Shown: piece by piece, positions 7,293-14,031 of the stretch
Layout: each line of letters begins with the position of its first letter
Position numbering within the stretch: the first letter of the stretch is position 1
Assembly (NCBI GenBank): GCA_965365655.1
Contig: CBDUCN010000043.1
Coordinates: 1-22,765 of the forward strand
DNA: 22,765 nt
Origin: JBFHNV01 sp965365655
GTDB lineage: Bacteria > Pseudomonadota > Gammaproteobacteria > HK1
Direction: 5' to 3'
The notes under the pieces: model-generated
Databases searched by the model: none
Told to the model about the DNA's origin: nothing
Seen by the model: the letters and a program-made list of their open reading frames with translations, nothing else
Translations under genes and position numbers: made by a program

Positions 7293-7318
7293 GGGCCTGA
7301 GACCGACCGTCTCGGCCC
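7293..7318 (+). other. Second hairpin upstream of cdsA
   Basis: GGGCC-T-GAGAC (7293-7303) pairs with GTCTC-GGCCC (7309-7318): 10 bp with a single bulged T at 7298 and a CGACC loop. It begins 2 nt after the preceding stem-loop and ends 23 nt before the cdsA GTG. No T-tract follows. Confidence 0.5.
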
Positions 7319-7341
7319 GGGCCAGAAGCGGAACAGCCATC

Positions 7342-8166
7342 GTGGGGGCTCTCGCCCAGCGCGTGATCGCGGCCGCCGTACTGGTGCCGGTGGTAGTGGC
7401 CGCGGTGCTGTGGCTGCCGACGGCGGGCTTCGCGGTGATGATGGGGCTGTTCGCCCTGGTCGGCGCGTGGGAGTGGCGGCGCGTCGGCGCACTGGGCGGG
7501 GCGGCCGGCGCCGCGTTCCCGGCCGTGCTGGCGGCGTGCATGCTCGCCGGGCTCGAGCTGGCCGACGGCGGACCCGTGCTGTGGGCGGTGCTGGGGGCCG
7601 CGCTCGCGTGGTGGGGCCTGGCGCTGGCCTGGGTACTCGTGTTCCAGCGCGGCGGCGAGCCGCCCGGGCTCGGCAGCGAACCGGTGCGCTTTGCCGCCGG
7701 CTGGCTGCTGCTGGCGCCGTGCTACTTCTCGCTGGTGTGGCTGCACGCGCAGCGCCCGGGCCTGGTGCTGTACGTGCTGGTGCTCATCTGGGTCGCCGAC
7801 AGCGCGGCCTTCTTCGCGGGGCGGCGCTTCGGCCGGCGCAAGCTGGCCGACCGGGTCAGCCCCGGGAAGAGCTGGGAGGGGGTGGCCGGCGGTCTGCTGG
7901 CGGTGGCGCTGCTGGCGATCGCCGTCGCGCTCGGGCACGGCGGCGCGCCGATCCCGGCGCCGGCCTTCGTCGCGCTGTCCGTCGCGGTGGCGGCGGCAAG
8001 CGTGCTGGGCGACCTCGCGGAGAGCCTGTTCAAGCGCCGTGCCGGCGTGAAGGACAGCGGCACCCTGATCCCCGGACACGGCGGGGTGCTGGATCGCATC
8101 GACAGCCTCACCGCCGCCGGGCCGTTCTTCGCGGCCGGCTGGGCGGCGCTCGGGGGCGTGTCGTGA
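7342..8166 (+). CDS. cdsA: Phosphatidate cytidylyltransferase (CDP-diglyceride synthase)
   Basis: An inner-membrane enzyme that makes CDP-diacylglycerol from phosphatidate and CTP, the precursor of all phospholipids. The 274-residue product has many hydrophobic segments, the first at residues 6-27. The C-terminal family signature SLFKRRAGVKDSGTLIPGHG followed by GVLDRID matches the CDP-diglyceride synthetase pattern, including the K-D pair and the H-G-G-x-x-D-R-x-D end. The GTG at 7342 (VGALAQRVIAA) is chosen by family N-terminus; a clear Shine-Dalgarno is lacking. The stop TGA overlaps the dxr GTG by 4 nt (GTGA), implying coupled translation. Confidence 0.97.
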   Translation: MGALAQRVIAAAVLVPVVVAAVLWLPTAGFAVMMGLFALVGAWEWRRVGALGGAAGAAFPAVLAACMLAGLELADGGPVLWAVLGAALAWWGLALAWVLVFQRGGEPPGLGSEPVRFAAGWLLLAPCYFSLVWLHAQRPGLVLYVLVLIWVADSAAFFAGRRFGRRKLADRVSPGKSWEGVAGGLLAVALLAIAVALGHGGAPIPAPAFVALSVAVAAASVLGDLAESLFKRRAGVKDSGTLIPGHGGVLDRIDSLTAAGPFFAAGWAALGGVS

Positions 8167-9350
8167 TCGGTCTCACCGTGCTCGGCGCGACCGGCAGCAT
8201 CGGCGTCAGCACGCTGGACGTGGTGGCGCGCAATCCCGGGCGCTTCCGCGTCGTCGCGCTGACCGCGCACCGCGACCACGCGGGCCTGGCCGCGCAGTGC
8301 CTGGCCCACCGGCCGCGCTACGCGGTCATGGTCGACGCGCACGCGGCGGCGGCGCTGCGCGCGCGGCTCGCGGAGGCGGGCAGCGCCACCGAGGTGCTGG
8401 AGGGGCGCGACGCCCTCGCGCAGGTGGCCGCGCTGGACGAGGTGGACGCGGTGATGGCGGCCATCGTGGGCGCCGCGGGCCTGCTGCCGACGCTGGCGGC
8501 CGCACGGGCCGGCAAGCGGGTGCTGCTCGCGAACAAGGAGGCCCTGGTGATGTCGGGGCGGCTGTTCATGGAGGCCGTGCACGAGGCGGGGGCCGTGCTG
8601 CTGCCGATCGACAGCGAGCACAACGCGGTGTTCCAGTGCCTGCCGCCGCCGGCGGCGAATGGCGCGGGCGAGGGGCTGGCCGCGGCCGGGGTGCGGCGGA
8701 TCCTGCTCACCGGGTCCGGCGGCCCGTTCCGGCGGCGCGCGCCGGAGGATCTCGCGTCGGTCACCCCGGAGGAAGCCTGCGCGCATCCGAACTGGAGCAT
8801 GGGCCGCAAGATCTCGGTGGATTCCGCGACCATGATGAACAAGGGGCTGGAGGTCATCGAGGCCTGCTGGCTGTTCGACGCGGCGCCGACGCAGGTGGAG
8901 GTCGTGGTGCATCCGCAGAGCGTGATCCACTCGATGGTGGAGTACAGCGACGGCTCGGTGCTGGCGCAGCTCGGCAACCCCGACATGCGCACGCCCATCG
9001 CCCATGCGCTGGCCTGGCCCGGGCGCACCGACTCCGGCGTCACGCCGCTCGATCTCGTGAGCGTCGGGCGGCTGGACTTCGAGCCGGCGGACCCGGTGCG
9101 CTTCCCATGCCTCGCCATCGGCTTCGAGGCCGCGCGCAGCGGCAGCGCGGCGAGCGCGGTGGTGAACGCGGCCAACGAGGTCGCCGTGAACGCGTTCCTC
9201 GCGTCGCGAATCCCGTTCCCGGCGATCCCGCGGCTGATCCGCGAGGCGCTGGACCGGGCGGAGCTGCGCGAGCCGCGAAGCCTCGACGACGTGCTGGCGC
9301 TGGACGAGCAGGGCCGGCGTCTCGCGCGCGAGGCCATGGCGGCGATCTGA
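8163..9350 (+). CDS. dxr: 1-deoxy-D-xylulose-5-phosphate reductoisomerase
   Basis: Second enzyme of the MEP isoprenoid pathway: DXP plus NADPH to MEP, the target of fosmidomycin. The 395-residue product compares with 398 in E. coli. The NADPH-binding GATGSIG is at 8-14; metal and substrate residues D150 and E152 lie in PIDSEHNAVFQCL; then SGGPFR, HPNWSMGRKISVDSATMMNK, and NKGLEVIEA with N226, K227 and E230. The GTG at 8163 (VIGLTVLGATG) overlaps the cdsA stop (GTGA). The frame is open upstream inside cdsA but the homologous start is clear. With uppS nearby, the cluster supplies both isoprenoid precursor and its C55 product. Confidence 0.98.
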   Translation: MIGLTVLGATGSIGVSTLDVVARNPGRFRVVALTAHRDHAGLAAQCLAHRPRYAVMVDAHAAAALRARLAEAGSATEVLEGRDALAQVAALDEVDAVMAAIVGAAGLLPTLAAARAGKRVLLANKEALVMSGRLFMEAVHEAGAVLLPIDSEHNAVFQCLPPPAANGAGEGLAAAGVRRILLTGSGGPFRRRAPEDLASVTPEEACAHPNWSMGRKISVDSATMMNKGLEVIEACWLFDAAPTQVEVVVHPQSVIHSMVEYSDGSVLAQLGNPDMRTPIAHALAWPGRTDSGVTPLDLVSVGRLDFEPADPVRFPCLAIGFEAARSGSAASAVVNAANEVAVNAFLASRIPFPAIPRLIREALDRAELREPRSLDDVLALDEQGRRLAREAMAAI

Positions 9351-9377
9351 ACGGCTGCACCGCCACGCGAGCCGCTT

Positions 9378-9406
9378 TTGAAGCGCCCCCCCGGGGCGTG
9401 TACCCT
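9378..9406 (+). promoter_or_regulatory. Possible weak internal promoter before rseP
   Basis: In the 100-nt dxr-rseP gap, TTGAAG (9378-9383) and TACCCT (9401-9406) are spaced by exactly 17 bp. The -35 matches consensus at 4 of 6 positions and the -10 at 3 of 6. Two small stems overlap the spacer (CGCTT/AAGCG at 9373-9385; CGCCCC/GGGGCG at 9384-9398). Tentative only; it could give bamA-skp-lpx genes some independent expression. Confidence 0.22.
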
Positions 9407-9450
9407 CCCGGTCCGCTTCCCACGGGGGACGCCCGGCCGCCGCACACCGC

Positions 9451-10815
9451 ATGCAGTTCCTGAACTCCGTCCTGTCCTTCGTGGTCGCCATCGGCGTGCT
9501 GGTGACCGTGCACGAGTTCGGTCACTACTGGGTCGCGCGCCGGCTGGGCGTGAAGGTGCTGCGCTTCTCGGTGGGCTTCGGGCGCCCGTTGCTCAGCAGG
9601 CGGGCCGGGCCCGACGGCACCGAGTACGTGCTGGCCGCGATCCCCCTCGGCGGCTACGTGCGCATGCTCGACGAGTCCGAGGGCGACGTCGCGGAGGCCG
9701 AACGCCACCGCGCGTTCAACCGCCAGTCGCTGGCCGTGCGCAGCGCCGTGGTGTGCGCCGGTCCGCTGGCTAATTTCCTATTTGCGATAGTCGCTTACGC
9801 GGCGATGTTCATGCTGGGTGTGACTGGCCTGCGGGCGACCGTGGGGGACGTGGATCCGGGCTCCGCGGCGGCCCGTGCGGGGCTCGCCGCCGGCGACGAC
9901 ATCGTCGCCGTCGCAGGGCGCCCGGTGGCGACGTGGGAGGCCGCGGTGCAGGGCGTGATCGGTGCCGCCCTCGAATCGGGGCCCACCACCGTCACGGTCG
10001 CGGGCGCGGGCGGCGGACAACGTACCCTCAGCCTGGACCTCGCGGCGGTGAGCGTCGACGACCTGACGCGGGGGCGCTTCTTCGAAACCCTGGGCATCAC
10101 GCCCGACCGGCCCCGCGTCCCGCCGCGCATCGGCGCGGTGAGTCCCGGCGGTGCGGCGGCCCGCGCCGGGCTGCGCAGCGGCGACCTGGTGCTCGAGGCG
10201 GCCGGACGGCCCGTCGCGGACTGGGCGGCATGGGTGCAGTTCGTGCGCGAGCGCCCCGGGGAGACCTTCGCCGTGCGGGTGGAGCGCGACGGGGCGCGCC
10301 ACTCGATATCCCTGACCCCTGACGCGGTGCTCGACGGCGACGCCACGATCGGGCGCATCGGCACCGGCGTCGCGGGCGTCGACGAGGTGCTGGAGCGTTA
10401 CTACGTGACCGAGCGCCTGGGGCCGTGGGACGCGCTGTCGGCCGGGGTGCGCAAGACCGTCGACGTGTCCTGGCTCACGCTGCGCATGTTCTGGCGCATG
10501 CTCACCGGGGACGTGTCGCTCCAGAACCTCAGCGGTCCCCTCAGCATCGGCCAGTACGCCGGCGTCGCCGCCGAACGCGGGGTCTCGGACTTCCTGTACT
10601 TCCTGGGGGTGGTCAGCGTCAGCCTCGGCATCCTCAATCTGTTGCCGGTGCCGATGCTGGACGGCGGTCACCTGCTCTACTACGCGGCCGAGTTCGTGCG
10701 CGGCCGGCCGCTTTCCGAGGAGGTGCAGTACGCCGGTCAGCGCCTCGGCATCGCGCTGCTCGTTGGCCTGATGGGGCTCGCGTTCTACAATGACGTCCTG
10801 CGCATATTCGGGTGA
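9451..10815 (+). CDS. rseP: Site-2 zinc metalloprotease RseP, two PDZ domains
   Basis: The inner-membrane intramembrane protease that cuts RseA after DegS to release sigmaE, and clears signal-peptide remnants. The 454-residue product compares with 450 in E. coli. TM1 carries the zinc motif HEFGH (21-25); a second hydrophobic segment follows GPLANF (about 104-125); PDZ1 (about 125-200) and PDZ2 (about 220-300) are each recognisable by a xAARAGLxxGDxxxxxxGRPV pattern; the C-terminal NLLPVPMLDGG (396-406) supplies the third zinc ligand D404. The ATG at 9451 matches the family start. The codons at 9769-9798 are unusually AT-rich. It precedes bamA, as is usual. Confidence 0.97.
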   Translation: MQFLNSVLSFVVAIGVLVTVHEFGHYWVARRLGVKVLRFSVGFGRPLLSRRAGPDGTEYVLAAIPLGGYVRMLDESEGDVAEAERHRAFNRQSLAVRSAVVCAGPLANFLFAIVAYAAMFMLGVTGLRATVGDVDPGSAAARAGLAAGDDIVAVAGRPVATWEAAVQGVIGAALESGPTTVTVAGAGGGQRTLSLDLAAVSVDDLTRGRFFETLGITPDRPRVPPRIGAVSPGGAAARAGLRSGDLVLEAAGRPVADWAAWVQFVRERPGETFAVRVERDGARHSISLTPDAVLDGDATIGRIGTGVAGVDEVLERYYVTERLGPWDALSAGVRKTVDVSWLTLRMFWRMLTGDVSLQNLSGPLSIGQYAGVAAERGVSDFLYFLGVVSVSLGILNLLPVPMLDGGHLLYYAAEFVRGRPLSEEVQYAGQRLGIALLVGLMGLAFYNDVLRIFG

Positions 10816-10861
10816 CGCGGTCCGCGCGCCCGACTGACCTTCTTCCGGGGAATCGTCGACA

Positions 10862-13162
10862 GTGAGGAGAGACCTGAGCGCCTTCGTCCTCGTGCGACGC
10901 TTTTGCCTGCTCGCCCTCCTCGCGCCGTTGCTGGCGGCTGCCCAGGAGGGCTTCGTCGTCGACGACATCCGGCTCGAGGGGCTGCAGCGGATCTCCGCCG
11001 GCACCGTCTTCAACTACCTTCCGATCCAGGTCGGCGACCGGATCGACGCGGAGCGCACCGCGGGTGCGATTCGCGCGTTGTTCCGCACCGGCTTCTTCAA
11101 CGACGTGCGCATCGAGCGCGACGGCACCACGCTGGTCGTGACGGTCGTCGAGCGCCCCTCCATCGCGACCATCGCGTTCTCCGGCAACGACACCCTGGAG
11201 ACCGAGGACCTGGAGACGTCGCTCAGGAACGTGGGGTTCGCCGAGGGACGGGTGTTCGACCGCAGCGTCTTCGACCAGGTCGAGCAGGAGCTCAGGCGCG
11301 CGTACTTCGCGATCGGCAAGTACGGGGTGAAGATCACCAGCACGGTCACGCCGCTGGAGCGCAACCGCGTCGCCATCAACTTCGACATATCGGAGGGTGA
11401 CGCCGCAACGATCAAGCAGATCAACATCGTCGGCAACGAGGTCTTCGACGAGGACGACCTGGTCGACCTGTTCGCCCTCAAGACCAGCACCTGGTACTCG
11501 GTGTTCACCAAGTCGGACCAGTACTCCAAGGAGAAGCTGGCCGCCGACCTCGAGACGCTGCGCTCCCACTACCTGGATCGGGGCTACATCAACTTCAACA
11601 TCGACTCCACGCAGGTCTCGATCACACCGGACAAGCGCGACGTCTACATCACCGTGAACGTGACCGAGGGCGACCAGTTCGGCATCGGCGACGTGCTGCT
11701 CGCCGGCGAGCTGATGGTGGACCGCGAGCAGCTGTTTCCGCTGGTGCAGGTTCAGAAGGGGGACGTGTTCTCGCGCAAGGACGTGACCGAGACCAGCGCG
11801 AAGCTCACCGAGCGCCTGGGCCAGGAGGGCTATGCCTTCGCGAACGTGAACGCGGTGCCGGAGATCGACGAGCCCACCCGCACCGTCAAGCTGACCTTCT
11901 TCATCGACCCGGGCAAGCGGGTGTACGTGCGCCGGATCACCTTCAAGGGCAACATCAAGACGCGCGACGAGGTGCTGCGCCGCGAGATGCGCCAGCTCGA
12001 GGGCGCGTGGATCTCGACCAGTGCCGTCGAGCGTTCCAAGGTGCGCCTCGACCGGCTCGGCTACTTCGATCAGGTGAACGTGGAGACGCCGGCGGTGCCG
12101 GGCACCACCGACCAGGTGGACGTGGAGTTCAACGTGGTCGAGGGATCCTCGGGGAACCTGACGATCGGCGCGGGCTTCTCGCAGGGCCAGGGCTTCATCA
12201 TCAGCAGCGCGGTGACGCAGGACAACCTGTTCGGCACCGGGCACCGGCTCACCGTCAACCTCAACACCAGCGACGTCAACCGCAACATCGGCGTCTCCTG
12301 GGTCAACCCCTACTTCACGCTGGACGGCGTGAGCCTGGGCGTGGACGCCTACTACCGCACCACCGATGCCGAGGACGCGGGTATCGCCGACTACACGCTG
12401 GACGAGTTCGGCGGTGGGCTCTCGGTCGGCATCCCGATCTCGGAGTTCAACTTCATCAATCTCGGCGTGACGGCGGAGAACACGAAGTTCAAGCCTGGCG
12501 GCGGAGCGTCCAACGAGATCCTGGCCTTCGCGCGCGACAACGGCAGCGAATTCAACACGCTGACGCTCACCGCGGGCTGGGCCAACGACACCCGCAACAG
12601 CCGCCTGTTCCCGGACCGGGGCTCGCTCACCCGGATCTCGGGCGAGGTCGCGGTTCCGGGCCTCGATCTCAGCTTCTACAAGCTCTCCGGCCGCCACCAG
12701 CGTTTCTTCCCGCTGCTCAAGGATTTCACCTTCATGGTGAACGGCGAGATCGGGTACGGTGACGGCATCGGCGACACGGAGGACCTGCCGCTGATCGACA
12801 ACTTCTACGCAGGCGGCATCCGCTCGGTGCGCGGCTTCGAGGCCAACACGCTAGGCCCGCGCGACTCCAACGGTGAGCCGCTGGGCGGGGATTTCAAGCT
12901 GGTGGGGAATTTCGAGCTGATCCTCCCGGTGCCGTTCGTGGCCGACAGCCGGAATTTCCGCCTGACGAGCTTCTTCGACATCGGCAACGTGTACGGGCCG
13001 GGCGAACGTTTCGAGGTCGGAGACCTTCGCTACTCGGTGGGGGTGTCCGCGGTCTGGCTGTCGCCGCTGGGACCACTGACGCTGAGCGTCGCCGCCCCGC
13101 TGAAGTCCGAGGATCAGGACGACACGCAGCCTCTTCAGTTCACATTCGGTACCAGTTTCTGA
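10862..13162 (+). CDS. bamA: Outer membrane protein assembly factor BamA
   Basis: Core of the BAM complex that folds beta-barrels into the outer membrane. The 766-residue product compares with 810 in E. coli. A signal peptide (hydrophobic core LLALLAPLLAAA, cleavage near residue 27-28 before QEGFVVDDI) is followed by five POTRA domains (about 28-425) and a 16-strand barrel. The loop-6 motif VRGF is at 656-659, close to the E. coli position, and the protein ends QFTFGTSF, a terminal-aromatic beta-signal. The GTG at 10862 has GGGGAA 9 nt upstream (10847-10852). It is 46 nt from rseP and 3 nt from skp, so skp is probably cotranslated. Confidence 0.97.
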   Translation: MRRDLSAFVLVRRFCLLALLAPLLAAAQEGFVVDDIRLEGLQRISAGTVFNYLPIQVGDRIDAERTAGAIRALFRTGFFNDVRIERDGTTLVVTVVERPSIATIAFSGNDTLETEDLETSLRNVGFAEGRVFDRSVFDQVEQELRRAYFAIGKYGVKITSTVTPLERNRVAINFDISEGDAATIKQINIVGNEVFDEDDLVDLFALKTSTWYSVFTKSDQYSKEKLAADLETLRSHYLDRGYINFNIDSTQVSITPDKRDVYITVNVTEGDQFGIGDVLLAGELMVDREQLFPLVQVQKGDVFSRKDVTETSAKLTERLGQEGYAFANVNAVPEIDEPTRTVKLTFFIDPGKRVYVRRITFKGNIKTRDEVLRREMRQLEGAWISTSAVERSKVRLDRLGYFDQVNVETPAVPGTTDQVDVEFNVVEGSSGNLTIGAGFSQGQGFIISSAVTQDNLFGTGHRLTVNLNTSDVNRNIGVSWVNPYFTLDGVSLGVDAYYRTTDAEDAGIADYTLDEFGGGLSVGIPISEFNFINLGVTAENTKFKPGGGASNEILAFARDNGSEFNTLTLTAGWANDTRNSRLFPDRGSLTRISGEVAVPGLDLSFYKLSGRHQRFFPLLKDFTFMVNGEIGYGDGIGDTEDLPLIDNFYAGGIRSVRGFEANTLGPRDSNGEPLGGDFKLVGNFELILPVPFVADSRNFRLTSFFDIGNVYGPGERFEVGDLRYSVGVSAVWLSPLGPLTLSVAAPLKSEDQDDTQPLQFTFGTSF

Positions 13163-13165
13163 GTC

Positions 13166-13690
13166 ATGCGCAAACAAGCCAACAGCAAGACGGGCGCGCT
13201 GCGCGGGGTGATCCTCGCCGCGGCAATGCTCGCCGGCGCCGCCGCGGCGGCCGCCGAGGTCAAGGTCGGATTCGTCAACGTGCCCAAGGTGCTCGACCAG
13301 GCGCCGCAGGCGCGCGCCGCCGACCAGCGGCTGGAGAAGGAGTTCGGGCCGCGGGATTCGGAGATCCTGGGCATGAAACGCGAGCTGGTGCAGCTCAACG
13401 AGAAGCTCGCGAAGAACTCGGCCGTGATGTCGGCGTCGGAGCGCCAGCGCCAGGAAGCGGACATGCGCCAGATGCGGCGCGAGATCCGGCGCCTGGAGGA
13501 CGAGTTCAGGGAGGACGTGAACCTGCGGCGCAGCCAGGAGCTGGGCAAGCTGCAGCGCCTCGTGGTGGAGGTGATCCAGACGCTCGCGAAGGCCGAGAAG
13601 TTCGACCTCATCATCAGTGACGGCGTGATCTACGCCGGCGACAAGGTGGACATCACCGACAAGGTGATCAACCGCCTGAAGAACCAGTAG
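13166..13690 (+). CDS. skp: Periplasmic chaperone Skp/OmpH
   Basis: A trimeric periplasmic chaperone that carries unfolded outer membrane proteins to BAM. The product is 174 residues with a signal peptide (basic start MRKQANSK, hydrophobic LRGVILAAAMLAGAAAAAA, cleavage near residue 30). The mature start EVKVGFVNVPKVLDQAPQ and the later FDLIISDGVIYAGDKVDIT are typical of the OmpH family. The middle (about 50-135) is a charged Lys/Glu/Arg-rich helix pair forming the tentacles. It begins 3 nt after bamA. Its 3' side is the insertion element that separates it from lpxD. Confidence 0.95.
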   Translation: MRKQANSKTGALRGVILAAAMLAGAAAAAAEVKVGFVNVPKVLDQAPQARAADQRLEKEFGPRDSEILGMKRELVQLNEKLAKNSAVMSASERQRQEADMRQMRREIRRLEDEFREDVNLRRSQELGKLQRLVVEVIQTLAKAEKFDLIISDGVIYAGDKVDITDKVINRLKNQ

Positions 13691-13744
13691 GCGCCGGCGG
13701 CAGGCATCCCGGCCCCGGGGCGCAGGCCGATGCGGCGATTGTCT

Positions 13745-13779
13745 CTAGTACCCTGGCACAGAGGTTTTGATGGGTTCAG
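13745..13779 (+). repeat. Left 35-bp terminal inverted repeat
   Basis: Begins CTAGTACCCTGG and ends GATGGGTTCAG. Every one of its 35 bases is complementary to 13981-14015. Bases just outside (T at 13744, G at 14016) do not pair, so the boundary is sharp. Confidence 0.9.
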
Positions 13780-13875
13780 AGCTCGCCAGCGGCGCCAGGG
13801 CAAGGCGCAGCCGCGCCGGAATAGCCGGGCTATTTCAAGCGGCTGCAACGCCGCCCTGGCGCCGCTGGCGAGCTC
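13779..13875. repeat. Internal palindromic arm A
   Basis: GAGCTCGCCAGC... (13779-13801) is a perfect 23-nt reverse complement of 13853-13875. Nested inside are GCAGCCGC/GCGGCTGC (13806-13813 / 13838-13845) and AATAGCC-G-GGCTATT near the centre, so almost the whole 97 nt forms one hairpin. Confidence 0.8.
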
Positions 13876-13883
13876 CCTGCGGG

Positions 13884-13980
13884 CGGGCTGTGCGGCGCGC
13901 ATCTGCGGCGTTGCGCTCGCTCGAATTGGCGCGGCCAGTCCTTCGCTCGCGCGCCTTGCAGCTGCACGCCGCACAGCCCG
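13884..13980. repeat. Internal palindromic arm B
   Basis: CGGGCTGTGCGGCG (13884-13897) is the perfect reverse complement of 13967-13980; pairing continues inward imperfectly (GCA, then CTGC, then GGCG blocks). It has the same 97-nt length as arm A and abuts the right terminal repeat directly. Confidence 0.7.
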
Positions 13981-14015
13981 CTGAACCCATCAAAACCTCT
14001 GTGCCAGGGTACTAG
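13981..14015 (-). repeat. Right 35-bp terminal inverted repeat
   Basis: Exact reverse complement of 13745-13779, beginning CTGAACCCATC and ending GGGTACTAG. It ends 16 nt before the lpxD GTG. Confidence 0.9.
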
Positions 14016-14031
14016 GGGGGCCGGGAGCGAC

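Larger units (their letters stand above)
13745..14015. mobile_element. 271-bp MITE-like palindromic element between skp and lpxD
   Basis: The element is bounded by perfect 35-bp terminal inverted repeats and filled by two internal palindromic arms, each 97 nt (13779-13875 and 13884-13980), separated by 8 nt. As RNA or single-stranded DNA it would fold into a three-way junction. The outermost CTAG at both ends is itself palindromic, so it may be part of the repeat or a 4-bp target duplication; CTAG-type targets are known for IS5-family transposases. The ends are clearly less GC-rich than the surrounding operon. No transposase is encoded; the 82-codon open frame across it is a by-product. It fills most of the 341-nt gap between skp and lpxD. 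Best read as a nonautonomous, IS-derived repeat; copy number elsewhere is unknown. Confidence 0.65.

Noticed and set aside
10634..12697. A 687-codon antisense frame across rseP-bamA
   Set aside because: Low-complexity Val/Asp/Leu/Arg/His composition typical of GC-rich antisense shadows; the sense strand encodes complete BamA.
13767..14015. 82-codon ORF across the palindromic element
   Set aside because: The element is explained by inverted repeats; the translation is Arg/Ala-rich with no motif, and the ATG lies within the terminal repeat.
13691..14031. The skp-lpxD gap as a CRISPR array or attC-type cassette
   Set aside because: There are no direct repeats with spacers and no integron recombination cores; all structure is inverted and nested.
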